Assembly (NCBI GenBank): GCA_029224185.1
Contig: CM055191.1
Coordinates: 5,368,036-5,432,035 of the forward strand
DNA from: Karalla daura
Lineage: Eukaryota > Chordata > Actinopteri > Chaetodontiformes > Leiognathidae
Reading direction: 5' to 3'
DNA: 64,000 nt
A program made the position numbers and the translations under genes. The notes beneath the pieces were generated by a model. That model did not search any database and was not told where the DNA came from. It worked only from the letters and a program-made list of their open reading frames with translations. Positions 45,601 through 61,626 of this stretch are shown in pieces (the stretch's first letter is position 1; each line of letters opens with the position of its first letter).

Positions 45601-48600
45601 CTGCCATAAAGCCACTTTTGGACCTGTTATAGATTTTTAGTAATTATTCATCAAAGCCAAGGTAAAAGCGTTTTTTGTTCATTCTACGTCTCCTTCCAAC
45701 ATAAAGTGCCGCAGGTCAATTGACAATTGGAAATTGTAAAACATAAGATCACCAAACTTCATGACTGTGTTTTTGGCAGCACCAGTTGATAATCGTCGTG
45801 ATGTGATTTTGCCTTTGGGCCACCATAGGCATCTGTGCCAAATTTTGTGACATTTCATCCATTTGTTGTGACGCATCCTCCCTCATCCTGGTTTTTCCCT
45901 TTGATTCCAGTGCCACTTAGATGGGGCCCAAACTATAAGACTGTGTGGCTGTGTTTCTCAACGTGTTCGTAAACATGTGTGAGAGGTTTTCTGCGAAGCC
46001 TAACAACTTGACATTTACTAAGAATCATATCTGATTTTGAGCTGAACTGGTGTGCCACTAAATTTGGCACTAAACTGGGGGAAAAAATGTTCCGTGCATG
46101 TTCTTTGCCATGGTCGCATGGATCCATTTGCATGCAAATCTGCAGCAAGATAAGATGATCACAATTATGGCATTTCAAAATTGGCAAATTCAGTTATAAC
46201 TGACTGGAAACTAACTCTTTCCATCAGTCCCATGTCGTCTTAAGACAAAGCTCTGCCACTAGTGTATGAATGTGTTTGGGTGGTTGGGTGAAATTGGCTT
46301 GTTTTGTGAAAACTTGAAATGTGCCACCGTATAAGAAGTGGTCAATGTCCCATTCTTAATATTTTTGTATGCTTTATTTTGCTACTTGTGCATGCATTTT
46401 TGCAACAAAGTACCTCTTTATCTTCATGCCATCATACTCTGCGACTGGCACAGCATTAAAACAACCATGTGATGCAAGTCATCATTTCTTGTTAAGTGGT
46501 CTTTTGTGCATCTGCAGCTCTTTTGTTTACTATACAGAGACACAGACACACACACTAACACACACACATATTCACATCACTGACTGCTCAGCTGGTATAG
46601 AGACCACAGGATTTGCTTTACCTGGGTCTGATCATTGAGTGTGGCTTCGCCCTCACCATCCATACCAGAAAGGATACCACATGATGCTGCCTTCTCTCTT
46701 TTTTTCTCACAGTCTTCTTTATCAACGCACACTTACTGTGTGTGCAAAGGCTGTGAGCTCAGGACTCCTGTTTGCGTCACTGCTGCTATGCTAGGGGGTA
46801 TCTGGTGCTGTGGTCTGCCACACTTCCAGGAACTAGAAACAGAACAGTTTCATCTTTAGAGAAAGAGAGATGATGGATGCAGATAGAGCAGAGCAGAACA
46901 GGAGGGAGAGAAAATTTAGATCTACTTAAATGAAGAAAACGACTGATAAAAGCTGTGAGAAATGAGTTTTGATTCAGTTGTTATTCACAGTGAAAAAAAA
47001 AACGGCAGTGCTTTGGCTTCCTGTTCATTAGAACATATGACTATCAAACACTTTCCACATGGGTCACCGTGACAAAACACTTCAGTCATTCCTGAAGCAT
47101 GACTGGTCACTAAAATCACTATAGGAATTCTTGCTGGGACTTGGGGACTTCTTTTTAAAGCTGGCACAGCACATGCGGTAATTACAATAAATGTGCTTTT
47201 TGTGGATACAGATTTGTTCTTTTACGGGAACAGATAGCTGCTAAGCAAAGAGCCACAATGCTCAGTCCCGTTCCAATATACAGTTCTGCTTTCTTTTCTG
47301 CTACTGACCCTGTTACAGTAGGAACAAATCATATGATTGTTTATTGAAGTTGCACAGGAAACCCATGCCTGCAAATCAATTTCTCTCTTGTCTTCTTTTT
47401 GTCCTTTTTTAATCACACTGCCAGGTCTGTGTCTACAGGAGCATATGCATGTGCAAAGGCAATACATGCACATGTGGTAAAGCACAATATGCATATGGAT
47501 ATCACTGTAAAGTGATATCCATATGATGCTCCACTGAGTGGTGAGCACTGTCACCTCACAACAAGAAGGTCCAAGAAGCTCAGATTTCCTTCCACAGACC
47601 AAAAACATGCACGTTCACATGCATATTTGGTACCATAAATTGCCCCTATAGGTGATAGTGCAAGAGTGCATGGTGACCTATGGATGGATGGAAGGTTGGT
47701 AGTTCAGTATAAGAGAGCACAGACATTGTTTTGTTCAGACATGCATGCATAGAGTTGTTTGCCTCCACCTTGAATATGTGCTAGAGGTGAGTATTGGAAT
47801 ATAGTGTGATAAGGGAGGCAGCGGTGATAAACAGGTAGTGGTGTGTAGAAATATGTGAGAATCTTTCTCTGAATTACATGTCAGTTTCTATAAAGATGTG
47901 CAAAAAATTGAGCTGCCTCGTGCAAATGTAAAACTTGATATTTGAACACCTTTCAGACAGGAAATTACCGTTGTTAATGACTTTATGTCAATGGGAAACG
48001 TAGCTGAGAGGAAGTGTTTCAAGTGCCTTTGTTTCACTGTAAGAACTTATTTTTCTGACCTCAAATTATGTGCAAGGATAGGTTAAACTTCTAAAGAAGC
48101 GTCCCTGCTTCCTGTCTCACGGTTGCAGCGTGCATCTGTTTATGACATATCCATTGGATGAGGCTGTCTGAGTTAACCTACAGAAAGCCCCTGTCAGAAA
48201 CCATACAGCTCAATGGCTTGATTTTCACAGTGAGCACGGTGAGATAAAGAATGCTGCCATTGTTACTGATAACAGGAAGTGACATAAAACCGGTAAATAA
48301 AAGTCCGGCTCTTACTGGAAGCTGCCTCATCTGAGACAGTGAAAAAAGAAAAATGTGAAAAACTGCCATGCTGATTTCTGCAGCAACCCCCCCCCCCCCC
48401 CCCCCCCTTCCTCGCTGCATGTTCTGCTTTTCCTTGCCCTAAGCCTTGGCCTGCGTTTGTTCTTTCACTTCACGTAGCACCAGCAAATAGTGGTTTCCCC
48501 TTTCGTCTGATAAAGGTGTGATAAAGGTGGCGTGAGTCATGCCTGTACATCTGTGGATCGATGAGATACAACTGTCAACAGGATTTAGATCGAGAGATCA

Positions 48601-51600
48601 TGTCGAATCTTCAGCTCCTGAGCACAGAAATGAAAAACAGTGAAGATAGTGCATGCATTGGGTACATCATCCCTGATGAGTGCTGATGACTCTTTAAAGT
48701 AGTGTTTGCCAAGAAATAACCCAGGACAGGATACAGCTTATCACGGTCTCATCTTGAAACCACGTTTCCCAAAATGTTGAACTACCTTTTTAGCAACATG
48801 ACCATCAGACTGACAAAGTGCAACAATGCAGGATTTTCAGTGCACATAGTGAACTGATAACTTATCAGATTAGTCATTTTCTATTATTAAAGAAAGTTAT
48901 TTCCAAGATGAGTGTTAGTGGGTCAGGAAACCCTGTGACCCAGTTAAATATACCTTGTAACTCTCTGTTCTAATGCTGTATGTTTTTCTTTCTTTATTTG
49001 TAACAGACCTCTCCATATAGCTGTGGTGCAGGAGGAGCTGACCATCGTCTGCAGACTCATCCAACTCCTGTTGTGTGCTCGCAGAAACCTTGACATCTAC
49101 AACAACCTGCGGCAGGTAAAAAACAATGCACCAAGTCATATTTCACTCCATCAAGGCACGTTTGTATGCCGATACCACTGTAGAATTGAAATGAACGGTT
49201 TGACATTTGAGGTGAAGTTTTGCCTTCCTTTTTCAAATGTGGCAGGCATACAATCCACCGAAACATGTTTCACTTCTATTTCTGACACGTATGCGAAAAG
49301 GTCTCGGCCTTAGTTGGTACAACAAGATGAAAGATGGACTCCTGCCCCCTCGAGCATAGCATGTAAAACACATCATCCCATGCCTCACCCTTCTGATAAC
49401 AGTAACATGGAAAAGAATGAAAGAGGAAGTGCTTTAGTTTCCTCCTCGCCTTGCACAGTGTTATCACACACTCTTACAGCCACAGTGGCTGATGGTTATG
49501 CACTGGAATTCACCCTTCCTGGTTTCTCCACCTGTGCTCGCCACAAGCCAAAGTCATCAGATGCTGGGAAGGACTAAGTGTGCTTTCCAGCACTCTGTTT
49601 TATTTTGTACATAAGTTTCACTGCAGGGGGAAGGGATTTTTTTTTGTTTTGTTTTGTTTTGTTTGATGTTTGCATTTAGGATCTACAATGTTGTGAGGAG
49701 AGCCAAAAAGATTTGGACTAAGTGTGACTCCCGTCATTAATCCAGTACTAATGTCCCATAGCTGAAACCACATGTGCAGGCTGGAAATTACAGGTTTACA
49801 TGTAGTCATTTAGCAGACATCCTTGCATAGGAGAGAAAAACATTCAAACTACAAACACATCACTTTTAAATTGTGTTTTTCATTTATGTTGTTTTTGCAA
49901 ATAAAGAGCCTGAGGGACCTTCTTTGTCCTGGCTGCTATGGCCATTAACAACGTTATCTGTGGACAAATTGGTTTTTTACCTATTTTCAGGAAAGGGATA
50001 GCACTGGGCATACTTTACTGGAATGTATGAAGGGAATTGTCTTTTGAGTGTTTCCCAATCCAGGACTGTCCCAAGCACTGGCCCTAGTCAACACTTCCAC
50101 ATTCTCTACCCCCCCTCGCACCCCTCACCCCCCAACCCCCCCCCCCCCCCTCCTGCTCTGCACTCTGCCAGCTTTCTCTCTTTCATCCTTCGCGAGAGGC
50201 AGCACCTGAGTCGTGCAGAGCCTCGGCTCTCAGGGCTGGGGTTTCTCACCACACAGGACATCACAAGCTCACTTACCAGAAATAACGCCGGTGCTATCAT
50301 CGCTTGTTGTCTTCTCTCATCGCTGAGGCTTCACAGCACAGGTTTTTACAATATCCTGTGTATGAAAATGCATGCACAACCTCTATTTTCTCAAACTCAC
50401 GCATAATAACCAAAAAGGGAGATTTTCAGGCCCGCATGCCGTAACAGTCATTTGCCTACCAGATCGGGTGGTTTTTAAGCCGAGCACTAGATGTAAAGAA
50501 ATCTTATCGGACACTTTCTTTTTTCTTTTAAGCTTACCAGATGTACCTCAAGTCATTTTCTGGCAGCACCTGCTTTCCCAGTGACCTAGAAAAAAAAAAG
50601 TATAGCTTTTCCCATCCTAGTGATAAATCCGGAGATTGTGTGCATGTTTTTCTTTCATATGGAACTTTTTGACAAAGTGTTACTATCAGTGCCAACAGTA
50701 CAAATGTCAGTTCTTGATTTGCCTTCCACTCCCTGCGCTACTATGATTGTAGAGACAGCTGTTTGATACTCCCACACCGGTCACGCTATCAGTGCAGCTA
50801 CACAAACACGCGCAGTATCAAAGGGTTCTTTACGCTGTCGTTTGCTACAGTCTGCAGTGTGGGTTGCGTGGCACTGGTCCCAGTGGGAACTGGGAGTGGG
50901 GTCCCCTGTGGCCACCCACGCTCAAATATGCACTGAAGGTCAGGTGTGTCAGATTCAAAACATTGACTGCTACTGCGTCTTTATCTCACTGTACCACATC
51001 TCTTAAAAAAAACAACAACAACATTTGTTTATGTCCTTACTGATGGCATTCCATTTAATATCTTAGTCTAAGTGTGTGTGTGTACATGTAAGAGTGGTGA
51101 GAGCGAGACATCTGTGTGTGTCTGTGTATGCTTTAGTATCCTTGTTCCGAGAAGTCACATGACTCACCCCTCCCCTCCTGTTTCTCAACATGCACAGGGT
51201 AGTTTAGAGGGACTTTCCCTCTGCATGGCTCGCTCTCTCTCAGACTTTTTCATATCTCTGATTGCATCTCTCTAGAGAGACTCTAGGTGTCCTAACCATA
51301 AGTGATGAAGTGATTGACGCTATAGAGGCAACTGTCAACAACACTGACGTAAGGCGGCATGTTTGTTTGTGCAACAAGCGTTGGTTTTACCTTAGCAGCA
51401 CAAAACAGAATCAGTCTCTTTATAGTTCAGTTCCACCTCTCTTTGTGTTTTGGCTCAGCCTACAGCCCCGGGGGCTGTTCCGCATGCTCACAAACCTCCT
51501 CTCATCTCCTTCACATCTTTTCACCTCCTTCATGTTGATCTACTCATTTTGCTGGAATGCAAAGTGTGCAAGGACAGACCCAGGGGAGAGAGCAGGGATT

Positions 51601-51918
51601 TTCCCTTGTTATCCTGTCCTTCCCCTGGACTCCCCTCTGCCGCTTCCGTTTGCTTCCTCATTCCTCTCCACCCTCCCCTCCCTTTCCACCCTGCCTCTTA
51701 TCTCTGCTGGATTTTTATTTTAGCGACTCTCAAATTCTTCACAGGAAGCCACAGTTTGACTGTGACAGCTCTGAGAGGTCTTTTTAGAAGGCCTTCATCT
51801 GTACAGTAACATTTTACGTTCTGGAAAGGAGTGAAGAGGATGCAACTGGATACAAGTTTTATTGGTGCGTTGGTGTATTAGACGGTAATGCTTTTTATAG
51901 GAAGTTCAAAGAACACCA

Positions 51919-52004
<86 letters not shown>

Positions 52005-52132
52005 GTGTGGATGTGCGAGTGAGTCACAGGATTCAGGGAAATGGGAGCACCAGCATTGACAAACTTCAGGAATTCCAAACACTTACTATTGGACTATTTT
52101 TTTACAGTCTTTACTGGAACCGGTGCACATGG

Positions 52133-52196
<64 letters not shown>

Positions 52197-55100
52197 ACAG
52201 TAGTAAAATAACAAAAGTGAAACAGAGAGAAACTATGTGTTCCCGATTACTCTCTTTATTGTGCAACTTGTACTGAATCTAAAAACTCCAGGTCAGAAAC
52301 TTCCTCATATGACAAAGTATAACTTTGCTGTCTTTGAGCAGTGGGTCATCAGTAAGCCACTGACCCCGTTTGACTAAGTTATCACCAGGATGATACATGC
52401 TGACCTCACCCAGAGAAACATCCTAGATTGCTCAAATGATTTCACTTATTGCCGTCATGCAGGCAAACACCTGTGTGTACTTTTAGTTTTTCCTATCTTT
52501 GTAGAATGAGTTCCTCCTCATTTGGAATGAAGCTCTGTCATTTGTGCATGTGAGGATCGGCACGTAGTACGTGTCTCATGATCCAATGTGTGATAACAAT
52601 AACTGTTTAAGACAGTTCCTTGTTTATTTCTTTCAGCTGTAGGCGTGTCTCTACAGCGTCTTTTATGTCTCTGACCTTTGGCCTGTTGAACAGGTTAGAA
52701 TTGATCCTGACCAGAAATAAAACTCCTCCTCCTCCTCCAACCTCACTGAAAAGAGTAGGATAATGAATTTCCCATTTGATAATGACCATATCTGCTGTAA
52801 ATGTTAGGATCTACATGGTAGAGGAATCAACAAAGAGCCTTGAAAATTTTGGACATGGGACCATGTTAAATGACAAGTTTTGTTTTGAAGTTGGTTTCTA
52901 CTTTAAATGGTTCACAAAAAACACAATATCAGGTGTTGGTAAATGAACTTAACCAGTTCTGACAGACAGGTTTTGCTGTTGTCAGGGAGACGCGTCCTAT
53001 TTTCTGTCTTCGTTCTCCCATTTAACCCTCTGGCTGAAAGCCAATGAGCGTATTTCCCTAAATGTCAGACTGTTAAATTGATTGATTCGCAACTGGGAGA
53101 CAGTCAAAACAAAAGCCCAGTGGTGACGACCACATGATTAGATTAGGTGGAAATCAGGATCTGGGATTTCCACTGTGAGATGAGCATTTTCAGTCGGAAC
53201 AATTACACCAAGACTGATACTTGTTGTGAAATACTGGCATCTATACATGGTACAAAATCTATTCATCTTAATGATGATGCCTTTGAGGATTGCTGAGAGT
53301 GGGAACATTGTTCGGCATTAGTAGGGGGGGGGGTCACGCTCCCTGAATGCTGCCTAGTGTGTGCGGCAGTGTAAAAAAGAAGAAAACTGATTAGAGGGGC
53401 TTTGCATTGCCTTTTGCGGTTGTGGACCTGAATACACTGGTTTGTCTTAACTGTAATTCATGCTCTCATCCTCCCCCTCAGACCCCCCTTCATCTGGCAG
53501 TGATCACCCAGCAGGCAACCATGGTGGAGGCTTTGCTGAGGGAGGGGGCCGACCCTGCTGCCTTAGACCGTAACGGCCAAACAGCGATGCACCTCTGCTG
53601 CGAATACAACCAGCCTGACTGTCTGGCTGTCGTGCTCGCTAGCCCCTCATCCGCCCCATGCCTGGAGATCAGAAATTATGAGGGTATGTTGTGGGCTGCT
53701 GATGTTCTTTACAAAAAGTCTTGGATGAGTCATTAACTCTACTCATTAAGTTATTTAATTTGACATAGCCTTGTGATTATTTGTGAGCATTTCCGCCTCA
53801 GTTATTGTGATTAATTTAATAAATACATGACATGCCATAATCACATTAGCTTGTCCCAACACTGCTGTCTTGCTTAAATTATAGAAATGTTTCAGGCACC
53901 ATTTTCAATTTCCTTTTTCTCAAAGACTGTCTGTGTTTGTATTAATTTACATCTGCATCTATCGCATAAATGTTTCTTTGAGTAACTTGCAATGGATGCA
54001 TAAGCAACAACATGGTACCTAGACAACACAAAGTGCTGAAACTAAATGAACTGCAATGGGGTGGTGATTGCCCTTTCTATCTCAAAGCATCATAGCAAAC
54101 ATAAAGACTCATTCACAAGTGCTTGTGTGTAATAGTTAGATGGGAGATATGAAAAATGTGAACGCGTGTTCATGTATGCAGGTTGCTTTGGGTGTGTGGG
54201 CGGAAAAGGACATATCCTTCCTCTGTGGTCTGGTGTAGTCTCAAAATCTAAAATCTCCATACTATGTCTGTCATTTTGCAGCACAGGTGATATTTCCACT
54301 CAAACTCACAAGTTTGTGTACAAAAGAAAGAATATAAAATACACCGAACAAAATACAAGTGTGCCATTTGTTTGGTGGAGATAAACATTCGGGGTAGGAT
54401 CAATCTAATAAGGTGACAGCCAACAAAGTAACACTGTCTACTTGACAATTCAATGAGGATTCAAAATAGCCACCCTCAAGTGCTTTAAATGCCATAATTA
54501 TGTCATGAATTTCATGTTTGTGTACTTCTGAAGTCAATCTGAATCCTGTCGCCCTTTGAACAGCAACGCCCTTTTCAATACTAAGATGCCTTTGGTGTAA
54601 GAATGTTTCATAATTTTTTTTTTTTTTTACATTGAAGTATACATCATGATATGTGTGAGGGCAGTATATGTACAAATGTAAACACACAAGCTTTGTGAAC
54701 TTGAGTTCATCTGTGTGCGTTTCTGCATCTGCTTATAGAAATACAGAGATTCTGCTTCTCCCCTGGCTTTCAGGTCTCAGCCCTCTCCACTTGGCTGTGC
54801 TGCAGGGCCACAAAGTTTTGGCTAGAATGCTGCTTGATGCCGGAGCTGACATCAATGCCATGGTCAGTCCCCTGGGCGCTCACTGACTCAGCACTGACTA
54901 AGTTTCACAACATCATCAAAATGTACATTTACCGTCTTGGCATCCGTTGACTTTTTCCCATGATACTTTTTCTCATTAGGACGTCAAAAGTGGGCAGAGT
55001 CCTCTCATGCATGCGGTGGAGAACAATAACACAGACATGGTCCATTTCCTCATTGAGGTAATGAGGGTGTGTGGGCAGAGAGGGAGGAGGAGAGGGACGG

Positions 55101-56312
55101 GTTGTGACTCAGCTCTATTTGATAAGTTTGGTTTTCTCTTTCCATTCTGCAATCTGCAAACTAAGTGTACCAATCCTTTATCACTAATAGATAAGACCCT
55201 CAAAGAACTTTAAAAAGCTAATCTCAGAGCTCAGCAGATGTTGGTCATGGGAAGAGTTATCTTTCCTCCTGTCCTTTTAAAGGATTTTGTCTTCTTCATC
55301 TGTCCTATCTGATCTAACTCGCCCCCTCCGTGGATTTCTGGTGTCTCACTTTCATTGGTGAACTACACGTCTACTCTGGTTTTCTTATGAATCACATCTG
55401 TGTCAAACTCTTCTGCTTTTCTGTTATAGAGTGGCTGTGATGTCAACACACAGTCATACAGTGGGAACACAGCGCTGCACAGTGCCTGTGGCCGGGGTCA
55501 GGTGGATACAGTGAGGCTGCTGCTGAAGAGCGGTGCCGACAGCAGCCTCAAGAATTACCATAATGACACCCCAGTGATGGTGGCCAAGAACAAGAAAGTA
55601 AGTGTGTGGATGACACAGTTGGAAAACATGCACAACAAAGCTGTCTTTGGTGAAAGTCCATGGCTCTGTATTGCTAATTTCAGTCGTTTTTATGGTTGTG
55701 AGTTGTAGCTACAAGACAATTCAGATAGTGGCAAGAACAGTAAACTTCACTTGCATGTGATTGTTCAAATCTTAAATCACACAGTGTATTTCATGACGAG
55801 ACATCACATTTATATGGAACTCCAGTCACATTATTATAAATAGACAGAGTTGCTAAATCTACTTGACTCTGCTTGGATTAGAGATGAGAGGAAAAATAAT
55901 TAGAGCAGCAAATGGAAAGTAAATGTGTGTATCCTCCCCTCTAGAGGTCAGACTTGAATGGTGCAGTTTCTGTATCAACGTTCCCTTATTGTTTTTTTAT
56001 GGTAAATCTCATGCAGATTACAGATGTGTTACGAGGAAGAGGCTCCAACCAGATAAAAGTTCAAGATCAACAATGTGTGTCTGCCTCATCATGTGGGAGC
56101 AGCATAACAGAAAATGGTATGAACAAGCACATGCTCACACAATCGCCTCTAAAAATTGGAATTTTTCACAGTATTTATTTGAACTCTTTGTCTCTTCTCT
56201 AGGGTCTCCATCTCCCAACCACAGCCGTGGATGTTCACCTTTGACTACGCCACATGCCCTTCATCACAGCTCTCCAAAGACTCCATCCTCAATTCCATTT
56301 GCATTTTACTAG
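39664..56312 (+). CDS. bcl3: Bcl3, atypical nuclear I-kappa-B with ankyrin repeats, nine exons, 465 aa
   Basis: Nuclear cofactor that binds NF-kappa-B p50/p52 homodimers and modulates transcription. Exons are 39664-40084, 41670-41790, 49007-49115, 53482-53683, 54774-54862, 54980-55057, 55430-55597, 56017-56116 and 56203-56312; all phases match and the total is 466 codons. The N-terminus has PLDLRT and RKRP, like mammalian BCL3. About seven ankyrin repeats run from residue 176 to 400: DEDGDTPLHIAVVQ, LDIYNNLRQTPLHLAV, LDRNGQTAMHL, GLSPLHLAVLQGH, SGQSPLMHAVENN, SGNTALHSACGRG and NDTPVMVAKNKK. A short Ser/Pro-rich tail (SPSPNHSRGCSP) could be phosphorylated. Introns 2 (7.2 kb) and 3 (4.4 kb) are large. 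There are two nearby ATGs (39664, 39670); the first is used here. Confidence 0.94.
40150..40720 (-). mobile_element. Degraded dispersed repeat in bcl3 intron 1
   Basis: Begins with AGACTTTATTGATCCCACC and continues with GCGGGTGAGAGGTGTTGTTC, CATGCGGCTCAGAGAGCAGT and CGACCTTCCTCACCAGCTTG, phrases typical of a fish repeat whose minus strand resembles a retroelement carboxyl end. No long open frame remains. Confidence 0.5.
40890..41160 (-). mobile_element. Degraded SINE-like fish repeat in bcl3 intron 1
   Basis: Minus-oriented copy: AAGTCTCCAGTCCATCAGAG, GGCAGTTTCCAGTCAGCCTG, and GGGAATGTGCAAACTC appear in the order expected for a very common fish element. The same family is at 47,530-47,690 in the other orientation. 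Confidence 0.5.
42785..42815. repeat. Perfect hairpin, 14-bp stem, 3-nt loop
   Basis: TTGCCAATGCCAGA, loop CCT, then its exact complement; in bcl3 intron 2. Confidence 0.9.
44501..44527. repeat. Perfect hairpin, 12-bp stem, 3-nt loop
   Basis: ACTTACCTGAAC, loop CGA, then its exact complement; in bcl3 intron 2. Confidence 0.9.
44815..45480. mobile_element. Possible degraded fish DNA repeat in bcl3 intron 2
   Basis: GGAGACATATTATGCAAAAC at the left, and GAGGTGGGCGTGGCA and CACTAAAATGGAGCG further right, resemble a dispersed fish repeat. Boundaries and family are uncertain. Confidence 0.3.
47492..47525. repeat. Perfect hairpin, 15-bp stem, 4-nt loop
   Basis: CATATGGATATCACT, loop GTAA, then its exact complement; in bcl3 intron 2, beside a SINE-like fragment. 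Confidence 0.9.
47530..47690 (+). mobile_element. Degraded SINE-like fish repeat in bcl3 intron 2
   Basis: GTGGTGAGCACTGTCACCTC, AACAAGAAGGTCC, CACAGACCAAAAACATGCAC and CATAAATTGCCCCTATAGGT are in the order of a widespread fish SINE-like element, with an internal deletion. A perfect hairpin (47492-47525) abuts its left end. Confidence 0.5.
48387..48407. repeat. Poly(C) run of 21
   Basis: Homopolymer in bcl3 intron 2. A second C-rich stretch lies at 50,109-50,151. Confidence 0.9.
51924..52009. repeat. (GT)n microsatellite
   Basis: GT run of about 40 copies in bcl3 intron 3, interrupted once by GC. Confidence 0.95.
52137..52194. repeat. (CA)n microsatellite
   Basis: CA run of about 29 copies, 130 bp from the GT run at 51,924 and complementary to it on the same strand. 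Confidence 0.95.
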
Positions 56313-56848
56313 TTCAGAACTACTGTACTTTGCTACTTGCATCTACCTCCACACATCCAGCCACCAAAGAGAGTTGGATTCCTGACAGCACCTCCAATGC
56401 ACAGTTTCGCCAATGATATGACAGACCTGAAAGTAGAAGAAGCTGGCCTTCTTGTTCCTGGACTGGATAGTTGGAGCCTCTGAACAAACTCCCTACAACA
56501 ACTCTGTGCATGCTGCTGCTGCAGGTTGTGGACTCTGCTGCATTGTTCAGCTGGATTTCTATACAAGTATGCCACTTGCATTCACAAGGCCACAACAAAG
56601 AACCATTTTGAACTGAAGTTTCCTGTCGACTTTTTACAGGAAACAAGAGCGTGTATGTGTGTGTGTGTCTGTGTGTGTTGGGAGGAGAGCAAAAGTGCCC
56701 CCTCTGCTCATTTGAGCATTTGACAGTCTTATTTTATTAAATCCAATCTGCTTGCTGTAAGGCTTGCGATGTACCTTGACCTTTTCAACACTGCACAGAT
56801 GTGTTCTTTATGCCTCTCGTGTTGTTGTTTTGCGCATGCTGATGTGTT

Positions 56849-56854
56849 ATTAAA
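56849..56854 (+). terminator. bcl3: Poly(A) signal of bcl3
   Basis: ATTAAA about 540 bp after the stop; another ATTAAA lies at 56736-56741. The 3' UTR contains a (GT)n run near 56650-56680. The next gene's CCAAT/GC promoter begins within about 70 bp. Confidence 0.55.
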
Positions 56855-56904
56855 ACTTGTAGATATTTTTGTATAAAACAAAGTGTCCAATAGATTCACG
56901 TTTG

Positions 56905-57170
56905 TCTTGTTTTTATTAACCAATCACAGAGCAGTATTTGAAAACGACGCTTTCTGATTGGTCAGTGGGCGGTGTTTCCGGGCGATCTACCAGCCCAAAA
57001 AGGAACGCGCGGCCATGTTGAACTGGGTAGACCAACAAGGAGACAATAGACCGAAAAGTCTGTCCATTTCTAGAAACAGCGAGAATTTACCAAAAGTTTG
57101 ATTCAGTATAGACAGAACGCAAAGCGACTACTCAGCGGAGAGGACACATGATCGGCGAAGCAAAGTGAAG
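56905..57170 (+). promoter_or_regulatory. ddx6: TATA-less promoter and 5' noncoding exon of the DDX6-type gene
   Basis: Two CCAAT boxes in opposite orientation (ACCAATCAC near 56920, GATTGGTCAG near 56956), a GC box (GGGCGG near 56967), TTCCGG, and a CGCGGCCATGTTG YY1-like site near 57010 form a housekeeping promoter. The noncoding exon probably ends at the GT at 57171. Further 5' UTR exons may lie between 58.0 and 58.4 kb, where CACAG acceptors occur. Confidence 0.6.
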
Positions 57171-58801
57171 GTAGCGCCTTTTATCCCAAGTCGTTTCTCA
57201 CGTACATGAACAGGGTCGTTGATCGGTGACGCCGAGCTAACTTGTTAGCAGGCTAACTTAGTTGTTTAAGTTCAGTATTTGTGTTTGATTAACAAATGGG
57301 GGCCAGTACGAATCCGTAACATCAGTACAACGTGCATCCCCCTCTCTAGTTGAACTCCCTCTTTAGAATTTCCTTCTCCAGCCGAAATAAGTGAAATTGC
57401 TAATTTTAGCATGTTAGCTGGAGCCACGTTGCTATGAGTAAAGTTTTTACATTGTTCTCTGAAACCCCTCGTCTGATGGATCAATGGAAACCGTGATTTA
57501 TTGAAAGATAGACGCGGTATGATATTGCGTAGGTTAACAATAGTGCTGTCTTTTATTATTGAGGCTAAAACTTCCAGTGGCCAACTTCGAGCATAACTTC
57601 CGTTGTTTTTTGTCTCTGCTTGTTTTTGTTAGCTTCATGCTAACTAGCTTCAACTAAATCAGCTGCGTCTCTTTAACACCACATCGAAGCGGTTTTGGTG
57701 ATTTGCTTCCTTTCATAACTTCAATTTAACTAATTGTTTAATGCCAACTCTGATAAGATAAGGTAGAACGTAATTTTGTAGTATTATAAACAAATATTAA
57801 TGAAGAAATGGCAACATTAAAGTGTGTTAGCGCACCATAAATGCTTGAAAATATTTAGTTTAAACGTTTTCACACAAAACTACACAATGACTACCATAAA
57901 AATCAGTCGTAGTATTTTACAGCGCAACAATGAATATACCGGCTAGACTCGAAGTGAAAAGGGACTGGTGATTAAAATCAGGTCACTGTTATTTTAGTGC
58001 AACTATGCTTTTTACCTGTTTCATGCGCTATGGCAATACACCCCACAGGCCCCTGGTCCACCAGACAACTTCACAGAACTGCCCACATGACCCAGCAGCC
58101 TCTGACTGCAGGGCCTGAAATTAAGCATGAATTGCTTTTAAAGTACTGTGATGCAAGGCCTGGGCTCTGTATGTGCTTTATTTTTTTTGTCAGTGCCCTG
58201 CAACCTTTTTCCAATGTTAATTTGAAAATTGTATTTTGCCTCACAGGTAACCTTTACTGCCAAACTAAAGGGAAGTGGAACCAGGTGTTTATTCTTCGTG
58301 TTCAAGCAAAACTGCAGGAGTGACTTTCAGGAGCCAGTGTTAAACCACAGCAAAGACGTTTAAAGGCTATTTGACGTCCAAGCAGTAAATCAAGAACACC
58401 CTCTGAGACGTGACTAAGCGGACCATATTTTGCCACACACTTATGAATGTATAGAGATATCGCATCAGGATTGAGGGTACTCTGCCACAAAAATTTGAAA
58501 GGAGACACACGGTTGTGGTCGCATAATTGATTTATTTATTCAGTCATATGTATCTTTAATTTCTTCATTTTTTGGAGAGTCGTCTTGTAAATAGACAGAA
58601 TTCATACGCAGATCTCTTCTTTTCAAGAGGTCTGAACGTCAGCGTTGCATTACAGCTTTGAAAGGGGAACGCACAGAATATTTTGCAGCTTTTAGCCTTT
58701 TCTGTTTTTTAATAGAAAAGCGACAAAGCACAACACATCAGTTGAAAAAAAGACAAAACATTTAACCCACTGAAACAGTATTTACAGTTAAAGAGTTAAA
58801 C

Positions 58802-61626
<2,825 letters not shown>

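Noticed and set aside
58026..58320. Open frame upstream of the helicase start as an N-terminal extension
   Set aside because: It ends in a stop before 58802 and is not in phase with the helicase; at most it holds 5' UTR exons.
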